The notes: generated by a model from the sequence alone, not told the origin. Shown: positions 36,481 to 51,200, counted from the first letter of the stretch. The stretch is DNA of 64,000 nucleotides from Lethocerus indicus (GCA_019843655.1 JACDQD010000003.1:13084925-13148924); one strand, 5' to 3'. A program made the numbers and translations.

Positions 36481-39400
36481 CGCTAATTGGGGCGCCGTCC
36501 TTGGCTCCCGGGGCCTTGGGCCTTGATCTATAACAGCGGGCTGAAAATTCTGTCCGGACCGCAGAGCCATTATTTCCTCTGTGTCGTTAATGTTTGATAT
36601 CGTTATTGGGCTCCGTTGTTATTATTATTTTGTGTCCGCGGTTCCCAAATCTCGGTTTGATTGCGGTCTTTCTTTCAACGGGCCCAAATGTCAATGTCGG
36701 CCCCCGCCCGGTAATCGCCTTCCCGGGACGATTTTTAGGCAACCCCTAATACGTACTCGCGTCCTTTATTTTCAACCATTGTTATTTTCTATTCTCTTTT
36801 TTTTTAGTCGAGACCCAGACATTAAATACGGGATATCGTGATATAACGCAGCTATTGCCGACAGTCTGTGGCTGGGTATTTATGCAGTTACGCGGTCTGT
36901 AATTCTAATATCGTATAATCATGATTAGATTGTTTACAGTGTGTCCTTAAAACACTGATACTTAGCGGAGGGTTACCTAATTAATGCAATTTTTGTTCAC
37001 TTATACCACGTGAATACAACTAAACCACAGTAATGAACACTTATTTCGGGTTATCAAACAAGGCCTCTCAAATTTTCGCTAATTGAATGTTTAACTTTCT
37101 GAGGGTATTGAATAAAAAATCCCGAAACAGAGTATTGTGAGCGACTAGGGATAAGAGCTTACCTGTCACCCTGATAGGATAAGGAAACCTGTAGTGTCGT
37201 CTTAAATATTATTTATGTTATTATTATTATTACAATTTATTTTGTGTCTACAACCCACATAACACTCTTTTTAACATGCTAACACGATTCTTTATGAACT
37301 TTTGGCGCAGTTTTTTTGTTAATTTTTCAATCTTCAGTAAGCGACCTCGGTATTAGTGAAATACCGGGTTATTCCTGTGAAGAGCGCGAATGAGAAATTC
37401 AGCTAGCATTTCCGGTCGTGACATTGATTGGGTCCGTCGGGCGAAGGTGAAAGTGCCACTTTGGCTGGGTATCGCATTACCCTAATAACCCCCTATTAGA
37501 CGTTTGGCCGTCTCTCGCAGATGAACCGGGAAATGACCCGCCCTTTAGAAGAGGGTTCCATAATAATTGAATCGAGATCTCAGGTTCTCGGGGTGTGTCA
37601 GTCACTGACACAGGACATGATCTTAGTTACCAGATTCATGTACTTTCGATCTACAAGGCACCGGTATTTAAACTGAACCTGCCTTAATATTTCTCTTTCC
37701 TAAAGTAAATTAAAGGTTGAGTGAGTACGAAGGCGATATATTGATTATTGTAGAAAATTTAGAATTAAACCCTGGCCATGGATTTTCACCGATATACATC
37801 TGTCACATCCGATTTACGCCAACGATCTTACCGCTCTGATTTCACATTGAAAATCTGCCGATCCGGTAGACTCATTGGGGTCAAATAAAATACTGCATCC
37901 CACTTTCTCTTAAACGTAGAGGAAATTGTTAATTAAAGATGTTTAGCGTCGATCCAATTTCCGAAGAGGTATAACCCAATAATTGAAGGCAGTATTAGGT
38001 GCGAAATTTTGAATAAATAAATACATATTTATGCTGGGAGGCCAATACCATCGTATGTTTCTTGACATTATTGACTCACGTTTTAAATGACTTATTTATT
38101 GTACTAAATATTGTCCAATATTATCATCATTCACTAATTTAATATCCCTAGATGAGAAATATTTCCCAACTCAGACAATATTTCTTATTCTCAAAAATGT
38201 TGTAACTGTAATCTCGAATTTTCATTTAATGTCATCACTTTTATATTCTATACGGGCGGGAATGAATATCCAATTAGTTGCCCACGACTAACACATTAAG
38301 AAAAGCCTGTTCGTGCTACAATATATCGATAATATCCTATTTAAATATTTTAAGAACATCGATTGGCTACAGTTTTGCTAAAATTGGCAAAGGATTTATT
38401 TCACGTATTTTAGAGCATGGTTCTTAAGTTCATCGATCGGGAATCAGTCCTGCGTATAATGAATCATAGCGCTTACAGCAGATCATTTAGGAGAGTCGTT
38501 TTCAATTTTTTTTGCAAAAATAGATTATGGCATATCCGGATATCCTCCCGGGTTGTTCAGGGCTCCGTGCGGAACTCCTTTGGCCGTCCCCTCTTATTAC
38601 GATACATTTTATCAATGGAGCATCAGAAGGGCAATTAGGAGCTGTGCAGAGTAAATAGCTGAGATGCGCCGGCCAATTACAGCTAACGAGGAAGGGGCCG
38701 CAATTACTCCCCTTTACGGGCCAGTCCAGTTGTTTCGGTCGCAGCCAACAACAATCGGGGCTCTGACCGATTTCGAAAATAAGAAGAGAAATAAGATTTC
38801 ACCCGCAGGAGAAGAAGAAGAAGAAGAGAGGAGACCGAGGTGCAATTCTGGCAGGATACACCATACCACAGCCCTCAATTAGTATCCACACTGCTATTAC
38901 TTCAATTCAGTATACGATTTCTTTCAGACCCATTTTCCTCTCTGGCCGCTATCATTAGTGTGACTACGAGCGAATTAGCACCATTAAAGTATACCGTATA
39001 TTGTGAATTATATGAAAAAAAAATAGAACTTCCGTGAACAATATTGAAACAAAATTTCAGGAAACAATCTATCCTTTTATAATATTTCTAAGGTAAAGAG
39101 TTGAAGAATATTTGAACAATAGTGTTATTTCTATTTTATAGTTGAAATTGCACGGGGCATTCTACGTCTTGAAAATTATTGTGATCAACAATATTAGTAA
39201 CTTCTCAGATGATCCTTTATGGTTTTAAAATAGCAATTTACGAACGTTTTGCAACAAATTTGTGGGCGATTTCGGGGCTCCCACTGCTAGAGGTGGGTGG
39301 ACTTAGTCGGAGTTGAAATTCAACTTGCCGCCGTTCCGACCCCGCCTGAATGACAAACAGAACTTGGCTAAACACGGCCGCTACCGAGTTATTTATCGGC

Positions 39401-40396
39401 TTTTAAATCGTCCGATATGATTTCAATAATGCATCAGGACACGCGAGGTTTCGAGAGGTGCGTTCTAAATTCTAGACCGGATAGGCGATTATTTTTTTTC
39501 GCACGGCCCGCAAGGAGCGTGACACTTCTGTTCCTTTTTTCCGCCAACACCTGTTCAATATACTGCCTGAATATTATCCTCGATATTCGATGCTAATTTC
39601 ATCTCTTTTTTTTCAAGTAATGCCATTATTTCTCCTGACCTGTGAGATGAATACACAATCCAAATGCAATATTCATATTCACGATTTGCCAGTGCTGTTG
39701 TCAGTTTCCAATAGAGCCAATATTTTCTGGAACTGGTCGGATTTCTTATTTTCTGTTGACTTGAAATTATCCTGATTATATTTTCAGAACGTATATTATA
39801 GGTAACGTAATATTATATTAATCAAAAAACCTGGTTAAAGACAATGATTTACTTGACATTATATGCTCGCAAACATGGACTGTATTTCAGCAGGTTCAAT
39901 TTCCTTTATGAGTAGCTACTTCTAGCCATTTGATTTTAAATTACTGGTCCTATTGTATTAGCAATTTAACGGTCTTTCGGAATGTTATCGTTTTACATAT
40001 GTTTTTGGATGGTTAAACGATGTTCTAAATTCTTTGAATTGCTTGAGTTATCTAATCAGGGCAATAAAATTAATCAGCAGACGTGTTATTACGCATTAAT
40101 ATTTCCTATTCTATTTGTTTCCTAAACACCCGGAGCAGTACTCCTCTGGTCTCCTCCTCACGGTGGGTCGAAACTGGGACGACCTCCCCATATCGGGAAG
40201 TGGTCAGAAATTTATCTGCAATTGGTGAAAGCCGGTGAACTGTTTTTATGAGCGACTATAAAACACTGCAGTCACCCGAGTCGGCCTTCTTTTATTGTGA
40301 AACAGGATCGGGGCTTTCGCCGGGTTGAAGTCCCTGCTAAGAACCCGGGACCGAACCGCCGTAAAAGTTTTGGTTTCTGTCCCTTGCGCAATCTCC

Positions 40397-40399
<3 letters not shown>
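36481..40399. other. gene-less stretch
   Basis: GC-rich to about 36740, then AT-rich to about 38540. Frames are at most 86 codons and unrecognised. A perfect 17-bp palindrome, gtgtcagtcactgacac, is at 37595-37611. A (GAA)-type tract is at 38811-38826. On the minus strand at 37178-37157 an acceptor-like cctatcag is followed after 8 nt by donor gtaagc. Confidence 0.5.
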
Positions 40400-40477
<78 letters not shown>

Positions 40478-40498
40478 GAGAGAACAGAGAACAGAGAA
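40400..40498. repeat. (GA)n microsatellite, about 75 bp plus degenerate tail
   Basis: Pure GA/AG units run from 40400 to about 40473 and continue as degenerate aacgagag/aacagag units to 40498. It is the longest simple repeat in the window. It produces Arg-Glu or Leu-Ser repeats in frames on both strands, which are therefore artefacts. Confidence 0.95.
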
Positions 40499-42557
40499 TT
40501 ACGGAATAATTTGGCCGAATGAGCTTCGGGAGATGGAGTTGGGCCGTCTTTCCCACTGTGGGCTCATCATAGAACTGTGGTCGTTTCGTAATGTCGAAAA
40601 AGTTCATGGATGAGCTTTCCTAGGCTTCGGTTTTCTCTGAAAATCCAATCTTTTAAACAACAGCTGAACACTCCGTCGATTTGAAACGTGGGCGCCTAGT
40701 ACCCATAAAAATTCACATACATAATTTTTATTTTGAAGCGTAACTAAATATACGCGCTAATAAAATAATAAAACGACGATAAGAATATAATTAAAATACG
40801 AATCGGTCGCATATATATATATATATATCGCTATAAAATTACTAGCCGACTGATGACAATTACTGGATTTCGCCTTGTGGTCATAAAGGGGCTAGGAGTC
40901 ATTAAAGCTCGGTATACCATTCAGTAGACTATGATACAGTACTAACACCCAGATATTATCTTAGCTATCTTGAAAATAGAGGCTGTTAATCCACCGTTTT
41001 CTCGATTACTGTTCCATTTTCATAGAACGCTCGTTTAATCGCCGCCGAGAGTAAACGATTCCTACGCGATGCACACAAACGATGTAACTCAACGTCCTCG
41101 TGCACTCCTCGGAATGAACCACTCGCTGCATTGGCCCCCTCGTTACTCCGCTAGTGTTCACCGAAATGTTTACAGCCCGCTTAATTGCAGCTTTATTGCG
41201 AAGAATGATACTTACTTTCTTCTATGTCCCATCCGATCGTCACTATAGCGCTGGTCGGTAACATTGTCTGTCGGTAGTGCTGGTATTCCCATATTTAAAG
41301 ATAATTATGAATAGGCAGTGTTTAGGTGGACATTCTTACAAACCAACAAAGATTTATATCGATATACATTGTACGAATTTCATTTTTATTTCAGAGTTTG
41401 ACAGGCCGTTAGTTTTAAAACATTAACCGAATAAAAATACTATTTTACTTATTCCTTTTAAATATACTTTTCTTACCTTTAGTTATAGGGAAGTTTCACG
41501 ATTTTTCTAGCGCAAATGATATTTTCCCCATTTACTCCCTACACCGGTAAAATTTGAGATGAAAGGACGTATATTGATTTGATGTGGCAATCATTACTAG
41601 TGGCGAGGAGGCCCGGGCATTCCGATCTTCCTTTGAGATAGAGACAGTGAGTGCCATTGGCCACCGCTGCCTGCTGGCGCAATACTAAAAATCCGTACCG
41701 CGGCTGTGGCCCCCGGCCAAGACAAAAATAACTATAGTTCCGTCCAGAATTTCTGAATCCCCTCCCTCGCCAACCCCCTGGGGACTCTTCGATTCCCCCT
41801 CCATGGACTCCTGGATGAAAGACTGGTGTGGCGATGGTGGGGTGGCCGGCGTTTTAACGCTTTCGGAATATCGAATTTCGGTCCGGAACTACCAAAACCG
41901 ACTGCCAAAAATCGCCCCTCCCCCACGAATCGAACGTTTTGAATAATTAACTACCGCCGTCCTATTTTAAGAAATCCGATTAATCGACCGATTGCAGAAT
42001 GTATATTCAGTATTACAAACCAGTTCTACAGTTCATGCCAATTTAAAGCGCGATTCGAATCGCCGGGATTGTCCACATCATAGATAAGTAATGAAAAAAC
42101 CCGGATAATATTATCTTTCGGCTCATTACGCCTGAACAGAATAGGATAAGGAAAGTTTAAATCCGTTATTATTTATTAAACGAATAAAGAAACAATCATA
42201 AAGGTGTTCGGCGAATCTTCAAAGGCGTTAAGTTTGGGGGTCGGCCGCTACTTGTATTGAAAATCGGTGCGCTCCCACAGCGTGGACGATGAGGCCTGTG
42301 AATAATTGGAGCCTCCCGGAGTGGATACCCGCGCCCATTCATCTTCTGCCGGTCGTCTCCAGACCGAATTTAAATTGATCACTCGAGACCTTCTAATAGG
42401 CACCGATCGATATCAACTCCGCGGCGGCACCCATCTTTTACAAGCGTCATTTGAAATTGATCCGTTATTTAATCGGCCTAATATTTCATTGAACTGGATT
42501 TTCACTTCAACATTTGTGATGAATCTATACGGATGTAAACTATACACATAGAATATG

Positions 42558-42562
<5 letters not shown>
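40499..42562. other. gene-less stretch
   Basis: A short (AT)9 tract is at 40811-40828. A 14-bp perfect palindrome, gcgattcgaatcgc, is at 42050-42063. GC-rich patches are at 41600-41720 and 41740-41930. Frames are at most 81 codons and unrecognised. Confidence 0.5.

Positions 42563-42607
<45 letters not shown>
42563..42607. repeat. (TA)n microsatellite, about 45 bp
   Basis: An uninterrupted TA tract of about 22 units. Such tracts are self-complementary and can form cruciforms; they vary in length between individuals and are prone to assembly error. Confidence 0.95.
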
Positions 42608-42609
<2 letters not shown>

Positions 42610-45600
42610 CGTAATTTTAGGTACTTATTTTGGAATCTTCGAGGTTAGCAACATCAGTTTTGCGGGTTTTTCCTTCTGCTTGGACTTAATCATAAGCTGA
42701 TTCAATATCATTAGTATTCGTTATTATTATGTAGCATTAGTATATTTATTCTACTACAATTTGTGGAATGTTACTCTATAAAGTCATTCGAAGTTAAATG
42801 AGTTTATATTCTGAAAACTACTTACCTTCTTAAGCATTAACTAATTCATGCCGCCCTTGTAACCGGTCCCATTTCGTGGTCCAAATCGATGAGAGAAAGC
42901 GTTCTAAAATCGGATCTTAGTTGACGCGTAAAAGGCGGCCCTAAATAAAAGGGTCGGGGGTTTGAAATTGGACAGTGCCATTCATCCGCCCCCCTCCGTA
43001 GTAGTGGTCCATTATGGGCGACTTGGACTTGGCTGCTTCGGCCTCTCGCTTTATTACGGAAGTGACCGGGACAGTGAAAGCGACCCTCACCACGTCCACC
43101 GAGAGTCCGACCCGTCTCGCATTTCAGCCCTACTTTGTACCATCGACGTCCCGAATAAATTACAACTTGCAGAGTTTTATAGCCCCACATTAACTGCGAT
43201 AACAGGGCTCTGTTATATTTTCCATTTCGGTATCACGTGCACCATTAACACTAGGAAAATTGTCATTCAAGAGAACTAACGTCGATTCTAAAAACATACC
43301 GCCAGTCGGAGCAGCCGTGAATCACCGACGCCAACACGTCTGTTTTGCACGGCCTAATCCCACAGTCGCTTCGCCCACTCAGCGCTACAAGCAATCGGAG
43401 CCCATACAGATATTACATGGAACGCTATTCAATTTCGAGAAGCCAATTCGCGTACCCGCGTTCATCATTTAAGTGGACACAATGGAAAACCGCATCGCCG
43501 AAGCGAAACTTCAGATGTAGGGAGCTAACGGTAGTAATTAATACGGCCCTTGTAATAGTAATAGAACCGACCGGTCGAAGCCGCTCTTTTACATCAGGTA
43601 TTCACACACATGCGGTGCAAATTGACGGCATATACTATCGGTACAAGATATTTTCCGTGGAGGCCGGCTAATGTATTAAAGGTAGGGAAGGAGAATTTAT
43701 GCGCGTTAGCGGCTCTATGGCCAGCGGTTCTGTTTCTTCTCAACGGTCTGAACGGGTTAACCATACAATTTTTCTTGTATCCCAGTCGGGGAGAGAAGTC
43801 AATGCACCTCATTACAAGGCACGGATTTTTTACCGCAACACTTTTTATCCGCTGTGCGTTACAGCAATGAATCGAGAGATAACAGTAATCACATAGTACA
43901 ACAGCGTGGGGGAGCATAAACAGGCGCCAGGAAACTGAACCAACTAATTAGCAATTAAAATAGAATATGAGAATATAAAAAATATACTTATATAGTTGCG
44001 ATTATTTTTATACTGTGATTAGTTTTATTTTGTTATTCCCTCCGTTCAGTAGTACATTATCGTGTCGGTACAATTAACAGATAAGACGAGTACAACAAAC
44101 AGAAATTATTCGAAGCGGCGGAAGCCAGAAAAGAGTGGACGGCGGAATTCAGACGGTAAAATCTCTTTCAATCTAAAATGGGATAAATAGGGAGCTGTTG
44201 GGAAATAAATAATTGTGTCGGGTGTCGGGACTAAACGGGCCGGATTCCCGGCAGAAAGATAACGGGCGGGCGTTTAGTCAAACAGAGTGTACCGGTCGGC
44301 CCCCCCGCCTTCTACTCGAGACGGAGCCCTCCGATACGCTATCCGGTTCCCCTTTCCCACGGAAACATCCGCCCAGCAATTAAAACCGATAGGATTTCTG
44401 TTAATATTTCGGTAGGCCGCCAAAGGATCGACCGAGCGAGATGAGGAGATTATGGACGGAAAAACCGCAGTAACGTAGACCGACTTCCTCCGCCGACCAT
44501 TGTCCAGACAGAGCTTGGAATGCGCTCCTTAAGGAAACTGTTTCATTAAGACTTCGTAGAATTAATTAGAACTATACTGAAGAGTGGTACAGAAATAATG
44601 GAAATGGTTCAATGGAGGGCTACAAAGTTGCGGGTGAATGAACTGGTTCATTCGACAATTGTAGAGGAATCCAAAATAATTATTCAGAATCGAAAATAAA
44701 TCGTGTTTTCTAGAGATAGGTACAAAACAGTTCATTATTTTCACTATATGCCACCGCCGCCCCATTTTAGACGATTGGCCAATATCGACATGCCACCTCA
44801 CTATATTGTAAGTAATTCCTGCGATGATAAGAGGATAAATGATCTGGCCGAAAAATATAGAATTAAAATACAAATGAGATGGCGTTATGCGTATCATTAT
44901 AACACAGTGTGAGTCATAATTAATAGTGAAGTGCCAACCAAAAGCTCAGCGGACAAGAAGCAATGACGGATGTTCGGACGCTTAATGACCGATTTGATAT
45001 CTTAGATCATTTACTGGATATGAAAGCGTCCAAATGAAGCGTTCCAATTCCTCTGCGGACCGTCTGATTTACGAGGGTATACTTTATCGGACACGACGTC
45101 TGTGGGTTTTTCGAAAGTGTTCTTTGGGCCGTTTACGAGCTCGTTTAATGCGTCTTTTTTTCGTTTTTCGGCCGACTGAGGAATTCCAGCCGTCAGAGCG
45201 TTTCCAATTCGGTGGAACGAGTCTGGCGGAGATTACGCTCCGCGTTACGCAACTGCATTGAATATTTTAGTATTTTAGTGATTACGAACTCTCCTTACTT
45301 GGCGGTGCATTTCCTTAAATCGCAATTTACTATGGGTACACTCTGAACCGTGGGATGATGGGACAGTTTCCAATTTAAATCCGTAATTCCTACCTGTTCC
45401 CTGATCTAATCTAATCATCGTTCTAATTAGGTAATGAGAGTGGCTATTTTAATTTGACACATTTACAGGGAAGCAGTTGTCAAATTAGTTTCCGATTATC
45501 TGAATCTTCCGGAGACCACCCCTTATATTTTATATTAAACCCCCTGCGTCAAAATTGAATCCAAGTATTGTTCGTAATGTTTTATATTACTTATTTATTT

Positions 45601-48240
45601 GCATTCGGTTATCATTTATTTATTCTATCATCAATTTTCTCAAGTTTATGCTCTTTTGAACTCCCCGAAATTGACAATATTTGATCGTTTTGTAACATTA
45701 TAAACGGAAATCTAAAACTGGTTACGAACATATCGTTTCTCCCTTTTACCCGTTTGCAAGATGTAATTTTGTATGCAGAAGTAATGGTCTTATTATTAAA
45801 TGTAGAAAGTGTTTTGACGTGTAAATTACGATTTGGCCATACGATTTGCATATCGGGTGATTTTTTTTCAGTTCGCTCATCTTGGTTTCGGCGAGCATAT
45901 GGTCGGTCTTACCGCCCCTAAGTGCTTCTATCAATCACGCTGGAAACCAAATTGCGGCAGCTGTAATTAAATGCAGGGCGCATTTTTCTCTTTTCGTCGT
46001 TTCGCAACTCTCCCCGTTCTCCTTCTCCCCGTAAACCCGCATAAGGAGTTAAAGCATTAGTATGTTCTAATTAAAGTTCCGACATTTAAGATTTGAAATC
46101 CTGGAAGACAAATTTTGATTGAAACGAACGCCTGGGTGTTTGGCCGGTGTTTAAATCGAAAGCTATAAATCACTATGATAAGTAACTTTCACGGGAAAAT
46201 ATCTGACCATTAACAATCGCTGAATCGGCTCGACTTTGTTAGTTAATTTTAGTCGCGATTTCTAAATTATTAGTAATAAGTCCGGGACTTGAAAATGGTG
46301 CTTTTCCATAATTTAGCAGTCGCAGTTTTAAGTTGTTGTTATCGAGTTTCTGTAGGACTCTGTTACACTGAATATTTAAAGATATTAGTTATAATGATAG
46401 CATTTAGCATGCGGTACTGTGGGGATGTTTTTGAGTGTTTGGAAATTTATCAATGAATTAATTTAAATATTCAGTGAATCGGTCTGGGGGACGGCAATTT
46501 GGTAACCAGGAAACACCGCTTAAGAGGAATTGAACTTTAAAGGGAATCGAATTTCACGACAGAGAGTTCCATGAGAGAGGGAAGCGGGTACCGATAAAAA
46601 GCCCACCGCCCACGCTAAACGGCGCGGGTTTTCTCTTAATTAATAATTCAAAAGAAGGCGAAGAGTACGTGGGGTCCGGGCTAGGCCCGCGGGGCCTCGA
46701 GCCTCCTTTGGTAGGCCGCTATCAGTTCACCACAGGCCGGCCGCTTTATTCAAATGCAGTATAATATAGGACTCCGGTATATCCCCCCGAGGACCTCAGT
46801 AATTACACCCATATATGTTTTATTACATCGTAAAACGGTTACGAGCACCTTGATATCTATCCATACGAGAGGGATGAAGAAAAATTACCCGAGTAATTTT
46901 CATCTGGCCTTTTTATTATCGTGCTTATAAACATAGACATTTAGATAAAATTTCTGTTTCGACTCCGTAAGTGAGATATATAAGATGTCAGAATATCTGA
47001 TTTGTTTTCCAACCAAAAGCACAATTTTCTGAAATATTATATCCGAAAGAGGTTTTAGAAACTTGACCGCGTAGGGATTATTTTGAAATGGTAGTATACA
47101 AAATATATTTAACTGTTCAATACTAGAGAAATTGGGAATAGTATAGGGTAATTTTACTTAATTTAATAGACATAGCACATTACATCAAATGGATGTTAAT
47201 AAAACCATAAGTAAATTCACGATTAATTTCTGAGGTGGCACATTTTAATTCATTTAAAGCGACTCTTTGTATTTGAAACCGGGTAACCATCTTGTTCCTA
47301 TAATTCTGTCTAACCGCACAAATATTGTTGGCGGTCTGAAATATTTCTGTTCTCGTTCCGACACGATTCTCCCTGATTTTTTTGTCGACGTCTGAAAGCA
47401 CGAGTCACAGCGTCTCGTAACTCCCGGACGCCAGTTCACCGGCGGAATTCATATCGGAGCCCTCAGTCTTCGACAGCGACACTTCTCGGAAAAAGCGAGC
47501 TCTCCCCGAGCGTGCCCATAACGACCCGGCCATTTCCGAAGAACTAGCCAGTTCCTGGTACCGATATACAGCGCTGATACTTATTTTTGCTCACTTGCTT
47601 AATCCCTTTATCCAGGAATAATTAATTCGCTAACAGCTAGCTCGGTATTTTAACACGGCAGTGGGGCAGCTCGTATTGTCTTATACACATAATATACATA
47701 ACCAACACACATAGGAAACAGTAAGGCATTAACAGTGCACACCGCAGGGCTCACGTCCGTGAGAAGGATCTTGCCCAGAAGAATCTTCTTCAGATATGAG
47801 TTCCGAAATACTGAAAAGACAAGAAAGTTTAGGAATTAATGAAACTGATGTTTCTCTGTGCCAAACAGAATTGAATGAATAAATACCTTAAAATAATTGT
47901 AACGAGATTTTGTTACGGGTATTTTTCGTTTCATATTTTCTTCCCGCCGCGCCTATGTATCACGCGCTTAAATCAAAATTACTGTAGATACGGACGTGCT
48001 GAGTGGAAAAACGTGTCTCACGAAAAACCATTAAGCGTTAGACAAGAGAAACGACACCTGCAATTACACGAACGCCGCTTTCAATATACGCGGGCGGATT
48101 AACATTCATAAACGGGTATCGTCCGAGTCGTCCGACCGGATTGTACTTCATAATTCATATAATACTCCCAACTGCTCGGGTCGTTTGTATATCGGGCCCG
48201 AGTTGATAACTACTAGAATTTATTGACCCGGCTGGGAGGC
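42608..48240. other. gene-less stretch with several GC-rich blocks
   Basis: Blocks richer in GC and CpG lie at about 42840-43120, 44220-44420, 46560-46780 and 47430-47540. Frames of 105-114 codons at 42846-43279 and 107-108 codons at 43345-43917 are open on both strands at once and are not recognised. A minus-strand frame of 42 codons from ATG at about 47530 overlaps the last block and is also unrecognised. Remaining DNA is AT-rich. No RNA gene was found. Confidence 0.45.
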
Positions 48241-48266
48241 CTCTCTCTCTCTCTCTCTCCCTCTCT
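48241..48266. repeat. (CT)n microsatellite
   Basis: A pyrimidine tract of nine CT units followed by cctctctt. It lies just after a GC-rich block. Confidence 0.9.
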
Positions 48267-51200
48267 TCGCTATTCCTTCCGGGCGAAAAACGATCTTTCG
48301 ATATTTCTTCCTGAATTCGCGTAATAGGCCAATAAAAATCGGCGTTATGGGGCGAACAGCCTTATCGAAGACGCTGTTGCGAGGCCATAACGCAAGCATT
48401 AACGTAAGTCACTGGGCAAGTTTCTGCAGGATTTTTATATTTATTTCATATTTTTTTAGCCCCCGATCCCTGAAACTAGATGTTGAACACGAAGCATTAC
48501 AGGTCGTTCCTATGTTTCTATCTGGCCTGCTTCCAAAACGTGCCGAAAATCGTTTGAAGTCGAAATTCGCGTCCGACCTGTATGTGGACCTATATCAAAA
48601 TCTATTGTTCAGAATTACAGTCTTCCTCCGAGACCATAATTTTCCATATTTAAAGGTCACTACAAATCATCACGCAAAAAATTAATGGGAAAATTAACTT
48701 GGATAAATAATATCCCTTTCGCTTCTAAAGCGCTTCATATTTCAATGGGAAAACAACATTTTTAAATAACTAAAAATAACCGGATTATTTAAGAGGAGAC
48801 TGTTCATATCATTAATGAGGATTTCAATCGCATTATTGGTATGTCAAAAATTAAATTTATAAGTTTATTTCACAAAGGAAGAGGTCTAAGGAGAAGAGGG
48901 TGATTGGAGGCGGTGACGCCACTGGACTCTGATCTAATGTAGAAGCATTATGAGGCCGCGGCGTGAATTCAAAACTCTCTCAGCCGGCAGGTATCATAAA
49001 ACACATCAGGAATCTAATAATGAGCCGGAAGAGAGCCGAGAGGGGAGTATTGTTTCCAACACTGGAACTAATGCATGTATTTTAAAATTTTCTAAGAAAT
49101 GATCATTGTCTGAAGCTCGAAGAATGTTAATTCCTTCGTATACCCGCAGTTATATTTATACTCGATTAAACTTTATGGCATTTAATTCGAGTCGACATTT
49201 CTGCTTAATCTTCTTTAATTTTAATAGGACTTCTAACAACTTCCTGTACGACTACCAGTTTGTGAGCGCTATTTTGAGTGCCAAAATCCTAGGCCTATGA
49301 AATTTCTCTTCCTCCATAATTGGCTCTGTGTTCTGAAACGAAAATTTTCTAATAGCGTTTTCTAATAGCCAAAACCAGTTTAGAAACCATCCGTCGGAAG
49401 GCCCTGAGATGTTCGTAGCCATGGATGTTAGCTCGTATGTTAGTCATAAGTAGGGAAAGTGATAAGTGAGAAATAGGCGCTCCCTCCGCATTACAAAAAA
49501 GCGTATATCGGTACTGCACACTTGCGCTATATATTAAATACAGTAAAAAATAAATAAATCGGAAACCTATCCTGATTCGATACTGTCCCAAATTCATCAC
49601 CGGGCATCGGGGTGGTCTGGCCTTATAAGTCGGCCTGGAAGTTGCGCCAATAAAATTGCCAATTACTCGACGGATCGAACCCGGCGAGGGCTTTCCATTA
49701 TTCGCTTTCACGAGTTATTACTATTGCCTCTTTCTCCTTCTGTCTCCATCCCGCCCGGAACCCATTGTTCGCAAATGGCCGAAATAAAATAAACATCCGA
49801 TTGGCGCAGAACTTTCGCGATGAAGGGGCAGATAGGCGCGGTGCGCGGTCGCCGCAGATATCAGAAAAAAAATTCCTTCTATACTGTATTAATACAGTTT
49901 ACTGTTATTAGTGATGGTAATGACTGGGCTGCAGAAATATCTCGGTATATTACTAACGGAATTCTACAGACTGATGGAGAGTTGCCATCCATCCAAGTCT
50001 AACATTGGACTGAACAACGCGAGATGAAATTCCCTATTCAAATTTGACTGGAAGCAATGTACAAGGAAAAGAAATGCAAACGTTAACATTTTCTTCTACA
50101 TCCTTTACAAATCAATCACATAATGAGTATATTTATTCGAGTCCTATTGTAATATTCATGAAAAAGGATATGTAAATGACGAATAAAATAAAAATTCTTA
50201 TCGGCAGTAAGCTGTTCGGCCGAAAATTTAAATATAAACTGGTTAGCGGCTGACGAGCTATCGTTGGTCGGGCTAACGATGGCTCTCGAATTTACGAGTA
50301 TTGGATGTTGATATTTTATTCCGACCGAAAAATCTGCCGTTATTAGCGATAAACGAAATGGTTATTGCCTAATAATGAATTTTAATATACGACCGACGAT
50401 TCTATCGTAGGATAGAACGGAGGGACAACAAACACACTTCCGTACCATAACGGGCCGCGGTAGCTTTAAGCTATATTAATAGATTATTCGAGGGCAAAAA
50501 AGAAACCTGTTCTAAACAATAAATATACACCTAAGACTTGTAAGTATTTTGGAATTTTGTTTAAGTGCGATGTTCAATTAAGAGCTCGTCGTTTCAGCAT
50601 GAAAATAATTTTCAGTAGTGGGCCACGCTCCGGATAACCGGTTGAAACTATTGAGGATAGCTTAAGATTTTCAGCTGGACTGCAGGGACGCTAAAATTCA
50701 GATGAAATCGGCGAACGTTTGCCGGCCATAAAAGTGCCGGGGGCTGGGTGCCATCGGAAACTCTTCTCGAATCCAGATTAGATCCAAGGGCGCACCCATG
50801 CCGCCGCCAAGCACTTTCACAGAGAGCACATTAGGAGCAATTAAATCAATATTACCGGGCCAGGAAAATGCATTTTCGGTGCCGCCTTTTAATCATCGGT
50901 CGTTCCGAACGACTTCCTTCCTCGGCTGAATGGTTACGGGCGTCGGGATCCTGTCCCGAAAGACAGGCACGGAAAAACAAGGCAATGAAAGGAGGAAAAT
51001 TATGTCTTTTTTTCTTTAATGGTGATTCATATCGTTGAATAGCCCCATATTTTCTGCCACGCGCAGATTCTGTTGATTGGTAGGTTTTGTAAATTAAAAG
51101 TTATGCATTGCAGCGTCCCCTAGAATTGTTTCAGTGATAATAAATTTGAGGACGCATGCACGAAAAAATTAATTTTTTCTTCCTCTATAAATTACATCTT

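Noticed and set aside
40272..40607. Frames of 65-111 codons across the GA tract on both strands
   Set aside because: They are produced by the simple repeat, which has no stop codon in several frames; the peptides are Arg-Glu or Leu-Ser repeats.
42815..42900. Minus-strand donor aag before gtaagt near 42822-42827, close to a 114-codon minus frame
   Set aside because: All three reading frames reach a stop before the donor, so it cannot end a coding exon; no acceptor is evident.
49660..49700. Minus-strand B box gggttcgatcc, possible second tRNA-like element
   Set aside because: No A box or cloverleaf was found upstream on that strand within tRNA or SINE distance.
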